A stretch of 64,000 nucleotides of DNA from Prochlorococcus sp. MIT 1300 (GCF_034092375.1 NZ_CP139302.1:1364001-1428000), one strand, 5' to 3'. Positions 30,596-42,293 are shown, counted from the stretch's first letter. Made by a program: numbers and translations. Notes: generated by a model not told the origin, from the sequence alone.

Positions 30596-31782
30596 AAAGG
30601 ATTTTGAATTGGACTGAACGTCTTGAAGGTTTTTTAGATGATTTGATTGAGCTGCGAAGACATTTGCATGCTCATCCTGAATTAAGTGGTGAGGAATACC
30701 AGACCGCTGCTCTTGTTGCAGGTGAGCTGCGCAAGATTGGTTGGAGGGTTAAAGAAGGGGTCGGTCGTACTGGTGTTGTTGCTGATTTAGGAACTGATAG
30801 GCCTTGTATTGGATTAAGAGTTGATATGGATGCATTGCCAGTAGAAGAACAAACTGGTTTGGCTTATACCTCTAAAAGGCAGGGTGTAATGCATGCATGT
30901 GGGCATGATTTGCACACCACTATTGGGATTGGAGTGGCAAGGCTTTTGGCAGATGAAGAGCTTCCTGTAGGAGTTCGGATAATTTTTCAACCCGCTGAGG
31001 AGCTTGCTCAAGGAGCTGGTTGGATGAGAGATGAGGGCGCTCATCTAGGCCTTGAAGCGCTCTTTGGGGTACATGTTTTTCCTGAGTTGCCTGTTGGCAG
31101 TATTGGAATCCGTTCTGGCACACTTACGGCAGCAGCTGGCGAACTAGAGATACAAATTCTTGGTGAAGGAGGACATGGGGCGAGGCCTCATGATTCAGTA
31201 GATGCAATTTGGATTGCTGCGAGGGTAATAACTGGATTGCAGGAAGCAATTAGTCGGCGTTTAGATGCTCTTGAGCCTGTAGTTGTTAGCTTTGGCAAGA
31301 TTGATGGTGGTAGTGCTTTTAATGTCATTGCCGACCGTGTGAGACTCATAGGGACTGTTCGATGTTTAGACAACACTCTTAATAAACATTTGCCAGCTTG
31401 GATAGAAGAGACAGTAAAGGGTATTTGCAGTAGTTTTGGTGCAAAAGCTTTAGTTAAGTATCGTTCTATTGCTCCACCTGTAGTTAACGATCCAGAACTA
31501 ATTGATTTGTTGAAAAGATCAGCAAGTTCACAGCTAGGAACCGAAAAAGTCTTATGGCTTGCGAAGCCTTCTTTGGGAGCAGAAGATTTTGCTGAGTTTT
31601 TACAAGATGTACCAGGAGCCATGTTTAGACTTGGTGTTGCTGATACTGATGGATGTGCTCCTTTGCATAGTGGCAAGTTCTGTCCAAGTGAAGATTGTTT
31701 AGCTGTTGGTATCAAGGTTTTTACCGCTACTCTTCTTGAATGGATCAATAAGCGTTCGGAGTTACCGCTAGAACACCAATGA
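30592..31782 (+). CDS. M20 family amidohydrolase/peptidase (M20D, IAA-amino acid hydrolase type)
   Basis: A metal-dependent amidohydrolase of 396 residues that would cleave N-acyl or aminoacyl amides. The zinc/manganese site motifs are MHACGHDLHTTIGIG (residues 100-114), QPAEELAQGAG, GVHVFPELPVG and LHSGKFCPSED at the C-terminus; the dimerisation lid with GEGGHGARPHDSVD is intact. It resembles hippurate/IAA-amino acid hydrolases; the true substrate is not known. ATGA overlaps join it to the TPR gene before and the small membrane gene after. Confidence 0.92.
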   Translation: MKRILNWTERLEGFLDDLIELRRHLHAHPELSGEEYQTAALVAGELRKIGWRVKEGVGRTGVVADLGTDRPCIGLRVDMDALPVEEQTGLAYTSKRQGVMHACGHDLHTTIGIGVARLLADEELPVGVRIIFQPAEELAQGAGWMRDEGAHLGLEALFGVHVFPELPVGSIGIRSGTLTAAAGELEIQILGEGGHGARPHDSVDAIWIAARVITGLQEAISRRLDALEPVVVSFGKIDGGSAFNVIADRVRLIGTVRCLDNTLNKHLPAWIEETVKGICSSFGAKALVKYRSIAPPVVNDPELIDLLKRSASSQLGTEKVLWLAKPSLGAEDFAEFLQDVPGAMFRLGVADTDGCAPLHSGKFCPSEDCLAVGIKVFTATLLEWINKRSELPLEHQ

Positions 31783-31997
31783 AGTCACCCGGACATCTTT
31801 GGCTTTCACTTGCAGCCCCTTTTTTAATTGTTTTGGCTTGTTTTGGCCTTATCGTGCGCCAGGGTACAGATCAACTGCAGAGCTTGCCAGCCTTACTGGT
31901 TGGGGCTGGACTAATTATTAGTGGGAGTCTTGGAAGACGTCGTCGACGCCAAAAGTTGTTGTTGGCATTATTAAGAGATAGGCAGGTACCAAGATGA
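31779..31997 (+). CDS. Small membrane protein (DUF3188-like)
   Basis: A 72-residue protein with two hydrophobic segments, LWLSLAAPFLIVLACFGLIV and LQSLPALLVGAGLIISGSLG, then a strongly basic tail GRRRRRQKLLLALLRDRQ that should stay in the cytoplasm. It resembles the cyanobacterial DUF3188 proteins, from memory. Function unknown. Its start overlaps the peptidase stop by four bases, so it is the last gene of the ruvB-TPR-peptidase chain. Confidence 0.75.
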   Translation: MKSPGHLWLSLAAPFLIVLACFGLIVRQGTDQLQSLPALLVGAGLIISGSLGRRRRRQKLLLALLRDRQVPR

Positions 31998-32146
31998 ATG
32001 AAAGAGTCTTGAGGTTTTTAAAATAGTAATTTCTTCTTGGTTTTTGGCTAAGCAATAGGATGAAAAATTGCAGGGTATTAATTGAAATAGCTTATTTTTA
32101 GTAGATTTAGGGCTTAGTTCTTGAAATCGGGCTAAATTTTATATAC

Positions 32147-32231
32147 CGCTAGGGGTGCTAGTCAAAAACTTTCGACTGGCTGAGATCACACCCTCTGAAC
32201 CTGATCCGGGTAGCACCGGCGAAGGGAAGTG
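32147..32231 (+). promoter_or_regulatory. TPP riboswitch (THI box) upstream of thiC
   Basis: The thiamine pyrophosphate aptamer is recognisable by its conserved pieces in order: GGGGTGCT, CTGAGAtcacACCC, TGAACCTGATCCGGGTAG, and ACCGGCGAAGGGAAGTG. P1 can form between CGCT (32147-32150) and AGTG (32228-32231), and a variable stem pairs AGTC with GACT around 32160-32175. The thiC start lies 41 bases downstream. It should lower thiC expression when TPP is abundant; the switching element (terminator or start-site masking) is not obvious. Confidence 0.93.
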
Positions 32232-32269
32232 AATAAGAGTGACCCTTGGCTGACCAAATTGCTTTTTAG

Positions 32270-33673
<1,404 letters not shown>

Positions 33674-33714
33674 TGCTTTAATTTAGGGCAAGCTGGTTTA
33701 AATTAAAAAGCTAA

Positions 33715-34668
33715 TTATGTAGTTTGATTCATGGTTTTTCTGAACCATTCTATGGTTGAATCCAAGCCTTGCTCTAAAGAAATTGTAGGTTTCCAGTTTA
33801 ACTCATTTTCCGCTAAAGTTATGATTGGCTGTCTTTGTAATGGGTCATCAGCTGGTAATGGTTTCTCGATAATTTTTAAATTTGGCTGTATGCGTTTACG
33901 GATTAATTCAGCTAATTCACGAATAGTGAATTCCCCAGGGTTCCCTATATTTATAGGTCCTGAATGCTTGCCATTCATAAGCTTTATCATTCCATTGATG
34001 AGGTCATCTACATAGCAAAAAGATCTTGTTTGACTTCCATCTCCATAAAGTGTGAGGGGTTCGCCTTTGAGTGCCTGAACAATGAAATTACTTACTACTC
34101 TCCCATCATTTGGTAACATTCTAGGCCCATAAGTGTTGAAGATTCTCATTACTCGGATTTCAGTTTCATGCATTCTTTGATAGTCAAAGCAAAGGGTCTC
34201 TGCAATACGTTTGCCTTCGTCATAACAGCTTCTTATTCCAATGGTGTTAACGCAACCTCTATAACTTTCAGGTTGAGGGTGTACTTCAGGGTCACCATAA
34301 ACCTCGCTGGTACTAGCTAATAGTATTCTTGCCCCTACTCTTCTTGCTAGCCCAAGCATATTATATGTTCCTAGGAAACTTGTTTTTGCTGTTTTAATTG
34401 GGTTGAACTGATAGTGTACTGGCGAAGCTGGGCACGCTAAGTGCCAGATTCTATCTACCTCTAATTGGATGGGGACAGTTACATCATGGCGGATAAGTTC
34501 AAATTTTCTGTGCCCAATCCATTGCGATACATTATCTTTTCTACCTGTAAAGTAGTTGTCTAGGCAGATAACCTCCTCGCCATTTTGCATCAACTGATCT
34601 ATTAAATGAGACCCTAGAAATCCTGCCCCCCCTGTCACTAGATTTCGGTAAGAAGTTTTGTTTCCCAT
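33715..34668 (-). CDS. UDP-glucuronate decarboxylase-like NAD-dependent epimerase/dehydratase
   Basis: A short-chain sugar-nucleotide enzyme of 317 residues. It has the NAD motif [13 protein letters not shown], the [11 protein letters not shown] segment, [14 protein letters not shown], the catalytic YxxxK in [13 protein letters not shown] and [10 protein letters not shown]. The combination [18 protein letters not shown] and CPASPVHYQ is typical of UDP-xylose synthase (UXS), which makes UDP-xylose from UDP-glucuronate. It would provide a pentose donor for surface glycans. A GtrA-YdjC and two glycosyltransferase genes elsewhere in the window fit that use. Confidence 0.88.
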   Translation of the reverse strand: MGNKTSYRNLVTGGAGFLGSHLIDQLMQNGEEVICLDNYFTGRKDNVSQWIGHRKFELIRHDVTVPIQLEVDRIWHLACPASPVHYQFNPIKTAKTSFLGTYNMLGLARRVGARILLASTSEVYGDPEVHPQPESYRGCVNTIGIRSCYDEGKRIAETLCFDYQRMHETEIRVMRIFNTYGPRMLPNDGRVVSNFIVQALKGEPLTLYGDGSQTRSFCYVDDLINGMIKLMNGKHSGPINIGNPGEFTIRELAELIRKRIQPNLKIIEKPLPADDPLQRQPIITLAENELNWKPTISLEQGLDSTIEWFRKTMNQTT

Positions 34669-34777
34669 AGTTAGTGTTAATGATTTTAGATAGAGGTGCG
34701 GCTTGAGTGGTTGGTGAAGTTTGTGCCTTTGTTGTATTCGTTAGGTTGAATTATGGTTACTTTCCTAGGGTTTAGGA

Positions 34778-34809
34778 ATCAGCCAAAACCAATGAAGGTG
34801 TTGGCTGAT
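34778..34809 (+). terminator. Terminator-like hairpin between uxs-like gene and tkt
   Basis: ATCAGCCAA and TTGGCTGAT form a nine-pair stem, extended inward by ACC/GGT after one unpaired base each side. A T-rich tract (GTTTATTTTATTG) follows on the plus strand. Both neighbours are on the minus strand, and on that strand the sequence after the stem is not T-rich. So as an intrinsic terminator it faces the wrong way for tkt; it could end a plus-strand RNA or slow tkt transcription. Confidence 0.5.
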
Positions 34810-34852
34810 GTTTATTTTATTGTATCTCCTAAAAATAATAATATAAGACTAG

Positions 34853-36862
34853 TTAGCCAAGCAATATTTTCGACTTTGATATGACATTTTCAACCGTAAA
34901 TCCAAATTTCTCCATGCACGTTCCACCTGGAGCCGATGCGCCAAAACGACTCATGGTGATGCTATCCCCATCAAGCCCAATGTATTTGTGCCATCCAAAA
35001 GATTCTGCTGCTTCTACAACAATTCGTCTTCTTACAGATGAAGGGAGTACATCCTCTTTATAGCTTGGGCTTTGCTCCTCAAAAAGTTCAACACAAGGCA
35101 TGGAAACCACCCTAACCTTGTGGCCTTCAGATGTGAGCTTTTCAGCTGCTTTTACGCAGAGGTCAAGCTCACTTCCAGTGCCTATAAGTATTAGATCAGG
35201 AGTTCCAACGCAGTCATTTAAGACATATCCACCTAGAGCAACTTTGTCTATAGATGAGTTTTTTTGATTTGCCATACCTTGCCTGCTTAGGCATAAAGCA
35301 CTTGGACGCTTTCGGTTGGATATGGCAAGTTTGTATGCCCCACTTGTTTCATTTCCATCTCCTGGGCGGAAGACAAGGAGGTTTGGCATTGCTCGTAGTG
35401 AGGGAATAGTTTCGATAGGTTGATGGGTTGGGCCATCTTCTCCTACACCAATTGAGTCGTGGGTCAGTACATAAATAACGCCTAATTCGCTTAATGCTGA
35501 TAGACGCATTGAGCCTCTCATATAGTCCGCGAATACAAGAAAGGTTCCGCCATAAGGAATTAGCCCACTGTTGTGGTAGGCAATTCCATTGAGGATGGCG
35601 GCCATGGCATGTTCTCTGACGCCAAAGTGGAGATAGCGCTTTTCAGGAGTGGAAGATTGGAAAGAACCAGATTCTCCTTTGATATCTGTGTAGTTGGAGT
35701 GAGTAAGGTCGGCAGATCCACCGATTAGTTCAGGCAAATTTGGTCCAAGTGCACCTAGGCAGATTTGAGAGTGTTTTCGGGTGGCAAGACCTTTGTCTTC
35801 TGATGTATAGGTCGGGAGGTCTTTATCCCAACCATCTGGTAATTCACCTCGGAGCATACGCTCTAACTCTGCTGAATCGTCAGGGTAATTCTTTCGATAA
35901 TCATTGAGTAAATTATTCCATTGAGACTCTAAGTCCGCACCTTTTGTAATTGCTTTTCTGTAATGATCATAGGCCTCCTGGGGCACTTCAAAAGGTGAAT
36001 AGTTCCAGTTAAGTTGTTTACGAGTTAGATCTGCTTCCTCTTCGCCTAAGGGTGCACCATGCACTCCTGCAGTATCGCTTTTATTAGGTGAACCAAATCC
36101 AATAGTAGTAGTTACTTTTATGATTGAAGGTCTGTCAGTGACAGACTTTGCTGTTTCAATTGCTTTTGCAATAGCTTCTACATTTGTATTTCCATCAGGG
36201 ACATGTTGTACATGCCACCCATATGCTTCATAGCGCTTGAGAACGTCTTCGGTAAAAGAAACATCAGTGCGCCCATCAATTGTAATTTTATTGTCGTCAT
36301 ATAAAGCGATTAATTTCCCAAGCTTTAAATGACCTGCGAGTGAACAGGCTTCTGATGAAACCCCTTCTTGATTACATCCATCACCCATTACTACATATGT
36401 GTAATGGTCGACAATCTTTGCATCAGGTTTGTTGAACTTTGCTGCTAGATGTGCTTCAGCTATTGCAAGTCCGACAGCGTTCGAGATGCCTGCTCCAAGG
36501 GGACCTGTAGTCACTTCAACACCAGCAGTTTCGAAGGTTTCAGGGTGACCAGGTGTTCTTGACCCCCATTGCCGGAAAGCCTTTATGTCGTCAAGGGTTA
36601 CTGAGTCATAACCAGTCAGGTGAAGCAGCGCATAGATGAGCATGCAGCCATGACCCGCTGAAAGCACGAATCGATCACGATTGAACCATCTGGGGTTTTT
36701 GGGGTTGTGATTAAGAAATTTGTCCCAGAGGGTGTACCCCATGGGAGCACAACCCATTGGTAAACCTGGGTGACCGCTGTTGGATTTGTTAACTGCATCG
36801 ACGGCTAACATCCTGATGCTGTTGATGCATAGGGTGTCGAGAGAAGCTTGTGCAGCGGTCAT
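34853..36862 (-). CDS. tkt: Transketolase
   Basis: Transketolase moves two-carbon units in the Calvin and pentose phosphate cycles using TPP. The 669-residue protein has the substrate His region [36 protein letters not shown], the TPP motif [15 protein letters not shown] then [15 protein letters not shown], and the catalytic Glu region [14 protein letters not shown]. The C-terminal domain is complete. It follows fabF by 51 bases on the same strand, so acpP-fabF-tkt may be one unit. Confidence 0.97.
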   Translation of the reverse strand: MTAAQASLDTLCINSIRMLAVDAVNKSNSGHPGLPMGCAPMGYTLWDKFLNHNPKNPRWFNRDRFVLSAGHGCMLIYALLHLTGYDSVTLDDIKAFRQWGSRTPGHPETFETAGVEVTTGPLGAGISNAVGLAIAEAHLAAKFNKPDAKIVDHYTYVVMGDGCNQEGVSSEACSLAGHLKLGKLIALYDDNKITIDGRTDVSFTEDVLKRYEAYGWHVQHVPDGNTNVEAIAKAIETAKSVTDRPSIIKVTTTIGFGSPNKSDTAGVHGAPLGEEEADLTRKQLNWNYSPFEVPQEAYDHYRKAITKGADLESQWNNLLNDYRKNYPDDSAELERMLRGELPDGWDKDLPTYTSEDKGLATRKHSQICLGALGPNLPELIGGSADLTHSNYTDIKGESGSFQSSTPEKRYLHFGVREHAMAAILNGIAYHNSGLIPYGGTFLVFADYMRGSMRLSALSELGVIYVLTHDSIGVGEDGPTHQPIETIPSLRAMPNLLVFRPGDGNETSGAYKLAISNRKRPSALCLSRQGMANQKNSSIDKVALGGYVLNDCVGTPDLILIGTGSELDLCVKAAEKLTSEGHKVRVVSMPCVELFEEQSPSYKEDVLPSSVRRRIVVEAAESFGWHKYIGLDGDSITMSRFGASAPGGTCMEKFGFTVENVISKSKILLG

Positions 36863-36913
36863 GGTTTGAAAAGTGGTTTTAAGAATTCTGAAGGATTGAG
36901 TGAAAAAGGTTCC

Positions 36914-38161
36914 TTAGGTCATCTTGCGGAAGGCAAGGCAGACGTTATGGCCGCCAAAACCAAAGGAATTCGAGAGAACTACACCTAGGTGGTATTCCCG
37001 TGCTGTGTTGGGTACGTAGTCCAGATCACAGGCAGGATCAGGATTGGAGTAGTTAATCGTTGGAGGCGCTACTCCATGCTTTAGGGCAAGTGCACATGCA
37101 ACTGCTTCAATCCCTCCTGATCCTCCCAGAAGATGACCAGTCATAGATTTTGTGGAACTAATTGGGATTGTTTTTGCTCTGTCGCAAAGCACACTTTTTA
37201 TTGCGGCAGTTTCATTGCTGTCATTGGCTGGTGTGCTAGTGCCATGCGCATTGATGTAATCAACTTGATTTGGATTGATTTGAGCATCATCTAAAGCTAG
37301 GTGGATTGCTTTTGCACCCCCTACACCTCCTGGAGTTGGTGAAGTGATGTGGTGAGCATCGCAGGTGGTCCCATAGCCAATCACTTCTCCGTAGATCTCT
37401 GCTCCTCGGCTCATTGCATGGTCAAAGGTTTCTAGAACCATGACACCAGCGCCTTCGCCAATAACAAAGCCATCTCTGTCTTTGTCGAAAGGGCGACTTG
37501 CTGTTGAAGGATCGTCGTTACGAAAAGAAAGTGCTTTGGCACTTGCAAAACCTGCAACTCCTAAAGGAGTAATGCTTGCTTCTGCGCCCCCGCAGATCAT
37601 CGCATCGGCCTTGCCAAGTTGAAGAAGGCGAAAAGCGTCTCCGATTGCGTTGGATCCCGCTGCACATGCTGTTGCAACTGCGGAACTAGGTCCTTTGGTC
37701 CCAAGGGCAATTGCCGCTAGGCCAGTGGCCATGTTCGGGATCATCATTGGAACTGTAAAGGGACTTACCCGTCCAGGTCCCTTGTCAGCAAGGACATGTG
37801 CTTGGGTCTCCATGGTGAGTAGTCCACCAACACCAGAGCCAATGATGATCCCAATGTTTGTTTCATTGTTTTCATCAATTACAAGTCCAGAATCAGCCAG
37901 AGCTTGCTTGGCCGCAATGACACCAAATTTTGAGAATCGATCCCATCGTTTCGATTCTTTTGGTTCAAGAAACCCTTTGGTATCAAAGTTCTTTACTTCA
38001 GCAGCAAATCGACAGGCATGGGCAGATGCATCAAAAAGGGATATGGGCGCAACACCGTTGCGACCTGCGGTAAGCCCTTTCCAGTAATCCGCGACATTGT
38101 TACCAATCGGCGTAATCGCACCGAGGCCAGTGACCACAACGCGATGGAGAGCCTCCACCAT
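36914..38161 (-). CDS. fabF: 3-oxoacyl-ACP synthase II
   Basis: FabF condenses acyl-ACP with malonyl-ACP in fatty acid elongation. The 415-residue protein carries the Cys-His-His active site: Cys in VATACAAGSNAIGDA, His in NAHGTSTPANDSNE, and His in STKSMTGHLLGG. The GGAEASITPLG and SFGFGGHN motifs are also present. It starts nine bases after acpP, and the order acpP-fabF is the usual one. Confidence 0.97.
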   Translation of the reverse strand: MVEALHRVVVTGLGAITPIGNNVADYWKGLTAGRNGVAPISLFDASAHACRFAAEVKNFDTKGFLEPKESKRWDRFSKFGVIAAKQALADSGLVIDENNETNIGIIIGSGVGGLLTMETQAHVLADKGPGRVSPFTVPMMIPNMATGLAAIALGTKGPSSAVATACAAGSNAIGDAFRLLQLGKADAMICGGAEASITPLGVAGFASAKALSFRNDDPSTASRPFDKDRDGFVIGEGAGVMVLETFDHAMSRGAEIYGEVIGYGTTCDAHHITSPTPGGVGGAKAIHLALDDAQINPNQVDYINAHGTSTPANDSNETAAIKSVLCDRAKTIPISSTKSMTGHLLGGSGGIEAVACALALKHGVAPPTINYSNPDPACDLDYVPNTAREYHLGVVLSNSFGFGGHNVCLAFRKMT

Positions 38162-38170
38162 TGTGTTTCC

Positions 38171-38413
38171 TCAAGCTTGCTTGTCTTCGATGTATTTGAC
38201 GGCGTCGCCAACTGTGGCAATGCCCTCAGCTGCTTCGTCAGGGATTTCGATGTCGAAGGCTTCTTCTAGTGCCATGACTAGCTCGACAGTGTCAAGCGAG
38301 TCTGCTCCTAGGTCGTTTTGAAAATTTGATTCAGGCTTGACTTCGCCAGCATCGACACTGAGTTGTTCAGCAACGATGGAGCGGACTTTCTCGAGAATTG
38401 CTTCTTGGGACAT
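38171..38413 (-). CDS. acpP: Acyl carrier protein
   Basis: A small acidic carrier of 80 residues. The phosphopantetheine site is Ser39 in [15 protein letters not shown]. The start is set at [14 protein letters not shown]; a longer frame upstream includes 31 unlike residues. It leads the acpP-fabF unit and is divergent from psaC, 139 bases apart. Confidence 0.97.
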   Translation of the reverse strand: MSQEAILEKVRSIVAEQLSVDAGEVKPESNFQNDLGADSLDTVELVMALEEAFDIEIPDEAAEGIATVGDAVKYIEDKQA

Positions 38414-38516
38414 AGCCGTGAAGTTGGGACCACGCATCCTACGGGCTAGAGGTCTGGAGTTAACAACAGTGACGGCAGAACGCTCAACCTGTATCAGATG
38501 GTGCAATCGCGGTTAA

Positions 38517-38798
<282 letters not shown>

Positions 38799-38854
38799 TT
38801 TTTCAGGCACAAGGCATTTAGGGGTAAGGTTTTGGTATCAACCCCATAAGCTTG

Positions 38855-38875
38855 GCCCGGCTTTTGCCGGGCTTT
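38855..38875 (+). terminator. Intrinsic terminator after psaC, abutting the glmS start
   Basis: GCCCGGC and GCCGGGC form a seven-pair, almost all GC stem with a TTTT loop, followed by TTTC. It ends three bases before the glmS ATG (38879). It is well shaped for ending psaC transcripts. Its position means the glmS ribosome binding region is inside the hairpin. Confidence 0.7.
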
Positions 38876-38878
38876 CAG

Positions 38879-40783
38879 ATGTGCGGAATCGTTGCAGTAA
38901 TTGGTTCAAGAGAGGCTTCCCCCCTCTTACTTGCTGGCTTAAGGCAGCTCGAATACCGAGGCTATGACTCGGCTGGGCTGGCTACCATTGAGGCTTCCCC
39001 TGAAGGGCAGAGTGGGCAATTAACATGCCTGCGCGCTAAAGGTAAGTTGTTCAATCTTTCCAATAAGGTTGGACAACTTGGTGCTCTTGGACAGTTAGGG
39101 ATTGGACACACACGATGGGCAACACATGGGAAACCAGATGAGATCAATGCTCATCCACATTGCGATACTTCCAGGCAGATAGCTGTTGTTCAGAATGGAA
39201 TAATTGAGAATCACAGGGCGTTGAGAGAAGACCTTGAGAGTGAAGGCGTTAAATTTCTTTCGGAAACTGATACAGAAGTAATACCCCATTTGATCTCCCG
39301 CGAGCTCGGGAATCTCTCAAATCGAGCGGAAATCCCGACCTCAAAATTGCTCTTGCATGCTGTGCAAAGGATCACTGCCTTATTGAAGGGAGCCTTTGCT
39401 TTGGCGGTCGTATGGACTGAGAGCCCTGATGCACTGGTTGTTGCCAGGAGGCAGGCACCCTTGGTGATTGGTCTGGGTGAAGGGGAATTTTTGTGCGCAA
39501 GTGATACGCCAGCATTGGCAGGCTTCACCAGAACTATTTTGCCGTTGGAAGATGGGGAGGTTGCATTGCTTACTCCACTTGGTATTGAGCTTTACGACGC
39601 GCAGGGGGCAAGAGAACAGAGAAATCCATCACTTTTGAGTGGGGTTGATCATGTTGCAGATAAAAGTCATTTCAGGCATTTCATGCTTAAAGAGATTCAT
39701 GAGCAACCTGAAACGGCTGAACTTTGGATTAACCGTCACCTTCCTTCTGGTTTGCCTTTAGATGCGCCAGTTGCGTTGCCTTTTGATGATTCTTTTTATA
39801 AAGATGTTGAACGCATTCAAATCCTTGCTTGTGGCACAAGTCGTCATGCGGCCATGGTTGGTGCTTATTTGTTAGAGCAATTTGCAGGACTTTCTACCAC
39901 TGTTTTTTATGCCAGTGAATTTCGTTACTCTGCCCCACCATTATCCGCGAATACTCTCACTATTGGTGTTACCCAATCGGGAGAGACGGCTGATACTCTT
40001 GCCGCTCTTGCAATGGAGGCTGAGAGACGCAAATCTCAAGCCAACCCTGCATATATCTCTAGGCAATTGGGGATAACTAATAGGCCCGAAAGCTCTCTTG
40101 CTCGTCAGGTTACAAATATTCTTGATATAGGAGCAGGCATAGAAGTTGGAGTCGCCGCTACTAAGACATTTTTAGCTCAATTGCTTGCTTTCTATGGGCT
40201 TGCCTTAAATTTTGCTGCTCGAAGAAATAGCCGGTCACCTGATGAGATTGATAATGTAGTACAAGAAATCAGATCTCTTCCTGCTCTACTTAAGAATTTA
40301 GTTGATCAACATGACAAACTTTGTGAAGAATTAGCACCTCGCTTTGCGGATACACAGGACGTGATTTTTTTGGGCCGTGGTATTAATTACCCTATTGCAC
40401 TTGAAGGAGCATTAAAGCTTAAGGAAATTAGCTATATCCATGCAGAAGGATATCCTGCTGGGGAAATGAAGCATGGACCAATTGCACTTCTTGATCCAAG
40501 AGTTCCAGTCATATCTATTGCAATGCCAGGGGTCGTTTTTGAGAAAGTTATTAGCAATGCACAAGAAGCGAAGGCTCGAGATGCTCAATTAATTGGGGTT
40601 GCGCCTATTGGGCCTGAAACCCAACTATTTGATCACTTGCTCACTGTCCCTGAGGTCAGTGAATGGATAAGTCCATTGGTTTCTGTAATTCCTATGCAAT
40701 TGCTTAGTTATCATATTGCTGCCCATAGAGGTCTTGATGTTGATCAGCCTAGAAACTTGGCTAAGAGCGTAACTGTTGAGTAA
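38879..40783 (+). CDS. glmS: Glutamine--fructose-6-phosphate aminotransferase
   Basis: GlmS makes glucosamine-6-phosphate, the entry to UDP-GlcNAc, peptidoglycan and LPS. The start is fixed by the catalytic Cys right after Met (MCGIVAVIG), giving 634 residues. It has the amidotransferase domain (GHTRWATHGKP; AVVQNGIIEN), two SIS isomerase domains (ILACGTSRHAAMVGA; GVTQSGETADTLAAL; FLGRGINYPIALEGALKLKE) and the C-terminal PRNLAKSVTVE. It ends one base from the convergent manC stop. A hairpin covers its ribosome binding region. Confidence 0.97.
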   Translation: MCGIVAVIGSREASPLLLAGLRQLEYRGYDSAGLATIEASPEGQSGQLTCLRAKGKLFNLSNKVGQLGALGQLGIGHTRWATHGKPDEINAHPHCDTSRQIAVVQNGIIENHRALREDLESEGVKFLSETDTEVIPHLISRELGNLSNRAEIPTSKLLLHAVQRITALLKGAFALAVVWTESPDALVVARRQAPLVIGLGEGEFLCASDTPALAGFTRTILPLEDGEVALLTPLGIELYDAQGAREQRNPSLLSGVDHVADKSHFRHFMLKEIHEQPETAELWINRHLPSGLPLDAPVALPFDDSFYKDVERIQILACGTSRHAAMVGAYLLEQFAGLSTTVFYASEFRYSAPPLSANTLTIGVTQSGETADTLAALAMEAERRKSQANPAYISRQLGITNRPESSLARQVTNILDIGAGIEVGVAATKTFLAQLLAFYGLALNFAARRNSRSPDEIDNVVQEIRSLPALLKNLVDQHDKLCEELAPRFADTQDVIFLGRGINYPIALEGALKLKEISYIHAEGYPAGEMKHGPIALLDPRVPVISIAMPGVVFEKVISNAQEAKARDAQLIGVAPIGPETQLFDHLLTVPEVSEWISPLVSVIPMQLLSYHIAAHRGLDVDQPRNLAKSVTVE

Positions 40784-40784
40784 T

Positions 40785-42239
40785 TTACTTGGTAATCATT
40801 TGATTAATACGTCCATAACGATCTTCAAATCTGACTATATCGTCTTCCCCTAGATAAGCGCCGCTTTGTACTTCTATTAACTCAACGGGCATTCTCCCGG
40901 GATTGCTAAGTCTGTGTTTACACCCCAAAGGGATGTATGTGCTTTCGTTTTCACCCACTAAGTGTTTATCACCATCTTTCTCTACTAATGCAGTTCCTTT
41001 AACTACAACCCAGTGCTCAGCTCTATGGTGATGCATCTGTAGAGAAAGGCTTGCGCCAGGCTTTACGAGAATACGTTTAACTTGCCAACGGTTTCCTTCT
41101 ACTACTCCAGTGTAATTTCCCCAGGGACGATATATTTTTCTATGTGCTTTTGCTTCAGGACTCCCATTGAGTTCAAGTTGTTTGACGATGCTTTTTATAT
41201 TTTGAGATTGTTTTCTATCGGCAACTAAAACTGCATCGTCAGTTTCAATTACTACTAAATCTTTTACGCCTAGTCCAACTACAAGTCGATGTTCACTGCG
41301 TAGATAGCAATTTTTATTTTCTTTAGAGATAACTCGACCTCTGAGGACATTGCCATTGAGATCTTGTTCTGCTGTTTCCCAGAGTGCTGTCCAACTACCT
41401 ACATCACTCCAGCCTGCATTAAGTGGTAAGACTGTTCCTAAAGATGTTTTTTCCATTACTGCTATATCGATTGCAACATTGGGACATTTTGCGAATGCTT
41501 CTCTTTCGAGTCTTAGGAAATCAAGATCTGGGACATCTTGTTCTAGTGCTGCTCTACAAGAGCTAACTATTTCTGGCGCAAGCCTTTCTAGTTCGCTGAG
41601 CATGGCACTTGCTTTGAAGAGAAATATTCCGCTGTTCCATGTGAAACGTTTATCTGCAACAAACTTTTTAGCTGAGGCTAGATCAGGTTTTTCTACGAAT
41701 CTTGCTATGGGAACGCCATTGCCCTCGGTATTGGCGAGCTCTTTTGATGCTTCGATGTATCCGTAACCAGTTTCTGGGGCAGTGGGAACTATCCCAAAGG
41801 TGACTAGTCTTCCGGCTTCAGCCGGTACTCGTCCTGCTTCGATTACTCGAAGAAATTCCTTTGAATCTTTGATTAAATGGTCTGCTGCTAGTACTAGCAG
41901 CAAAGGATCTTCGCCTCTTTCAGTAGCTTGAAGGGCAGCGACTGTAACTGCAGGGGCAGTATTTCTTCCTATGGGTTCGAGCAGTATTGCATTTGGTTCT
42001 ATGCCAATTTGTCGCATTTGTTCTGCGACTATGAAGCGATGATCTTCGTGGCATATAAGTAAAGGGTCAGATAGACCTCGGAGCCCCTCCAGCCGTTGAT
42101 GAGTCTGTTGCAATAGTGTTTTGTCATTATCTGCTCCTAACGGCCAATATTGCTTCGGGTAACTTGCTCGAGATAAAGGCCACAGGCGTGTACCAGTACC
42201 TCCGCAGAGAATTACAGGAACTAGAGGAGTAAATGCCAC
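40785..42239 (-). CDS. manC: Mannose-1-phosphate guanylyltransferase/mannose-6-phosphate isomerase
   Basis: A bifunctional enzyme of 484 residues that makes mannose-1-phosphate into GDP-mannose and isomerises mannose-6-phosphate. The guanylyltransferase signature GGTGTRLWPLSRASYPKQ is at residues 13-30, with FVEKPDLASAKKFV and WNSGIFLFKA. The C-terminal cupin has RPWGNYTGVVEGNRWQVKR and LQMHHHRAEHWVVVKG, holding metal-binding His residues. It would supply GDP-mannose for surface glycans. Tail to tail with glmS, one base apart. Confidence 0.95.
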   Translation of the reverse strand: MAFTPLVPVILCGGTGTRLWPLSRASYPKQYWPLGADNDKTLLQQTHQRLEGLRGLSDPLLICHEDHRFIVAEQMRQIGIEPNAILLEPIGRNTAPAVTVAALQATERGEDPLLLVLAADHLIKDSKEFLRVIEAGRVPAEAGRLVTFGIVPTAPETGYGYIEASKELANTEGNGVPIARFVEKPDLASAKKFVADKRFTWNSGIFLFKASAMLSELERLAPEIVSSCRAALEQDVPDLDFLRLEREAFAKCPNVAIDIAVMEKTSLGTVLPLNAGWSDVGSWTALWETAEQDLNGNVLRGRVISKENKNCYLRSEHRLVVGLGVKDLVVIETDDAVLVADRKQSQNIKSIVKQLELNGSPEAKAHRKIYRPWGNYTGVVEGNRWQVKRILVKPGASLSLQMHHHRAEHWVVVKGTALVEKDGDKHLVGENESTYIPLGCKHRLSNPGRMPVELIEVQSGAYLGEDDIVRFEDRYGRINQMITK

Positions 42240-42293
42240 GATTGTGTTCTTTGGTTAGGTGATAACTGCTAGAAAAACTTTCTTTTTGTTGGT

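Noticed and set aside
31188-31748. 186-codon minus-strand frame opposite the M20 amidase
   Set aside because: Shadow of a real gene; the amidase shows active-site motifs on the other strand and this frame has none.
37650-38087. 145-codon plus-strand frame opposite fabF
   Set aside because: Composition is a mirror of fabF codons and it has no recognisable motif.
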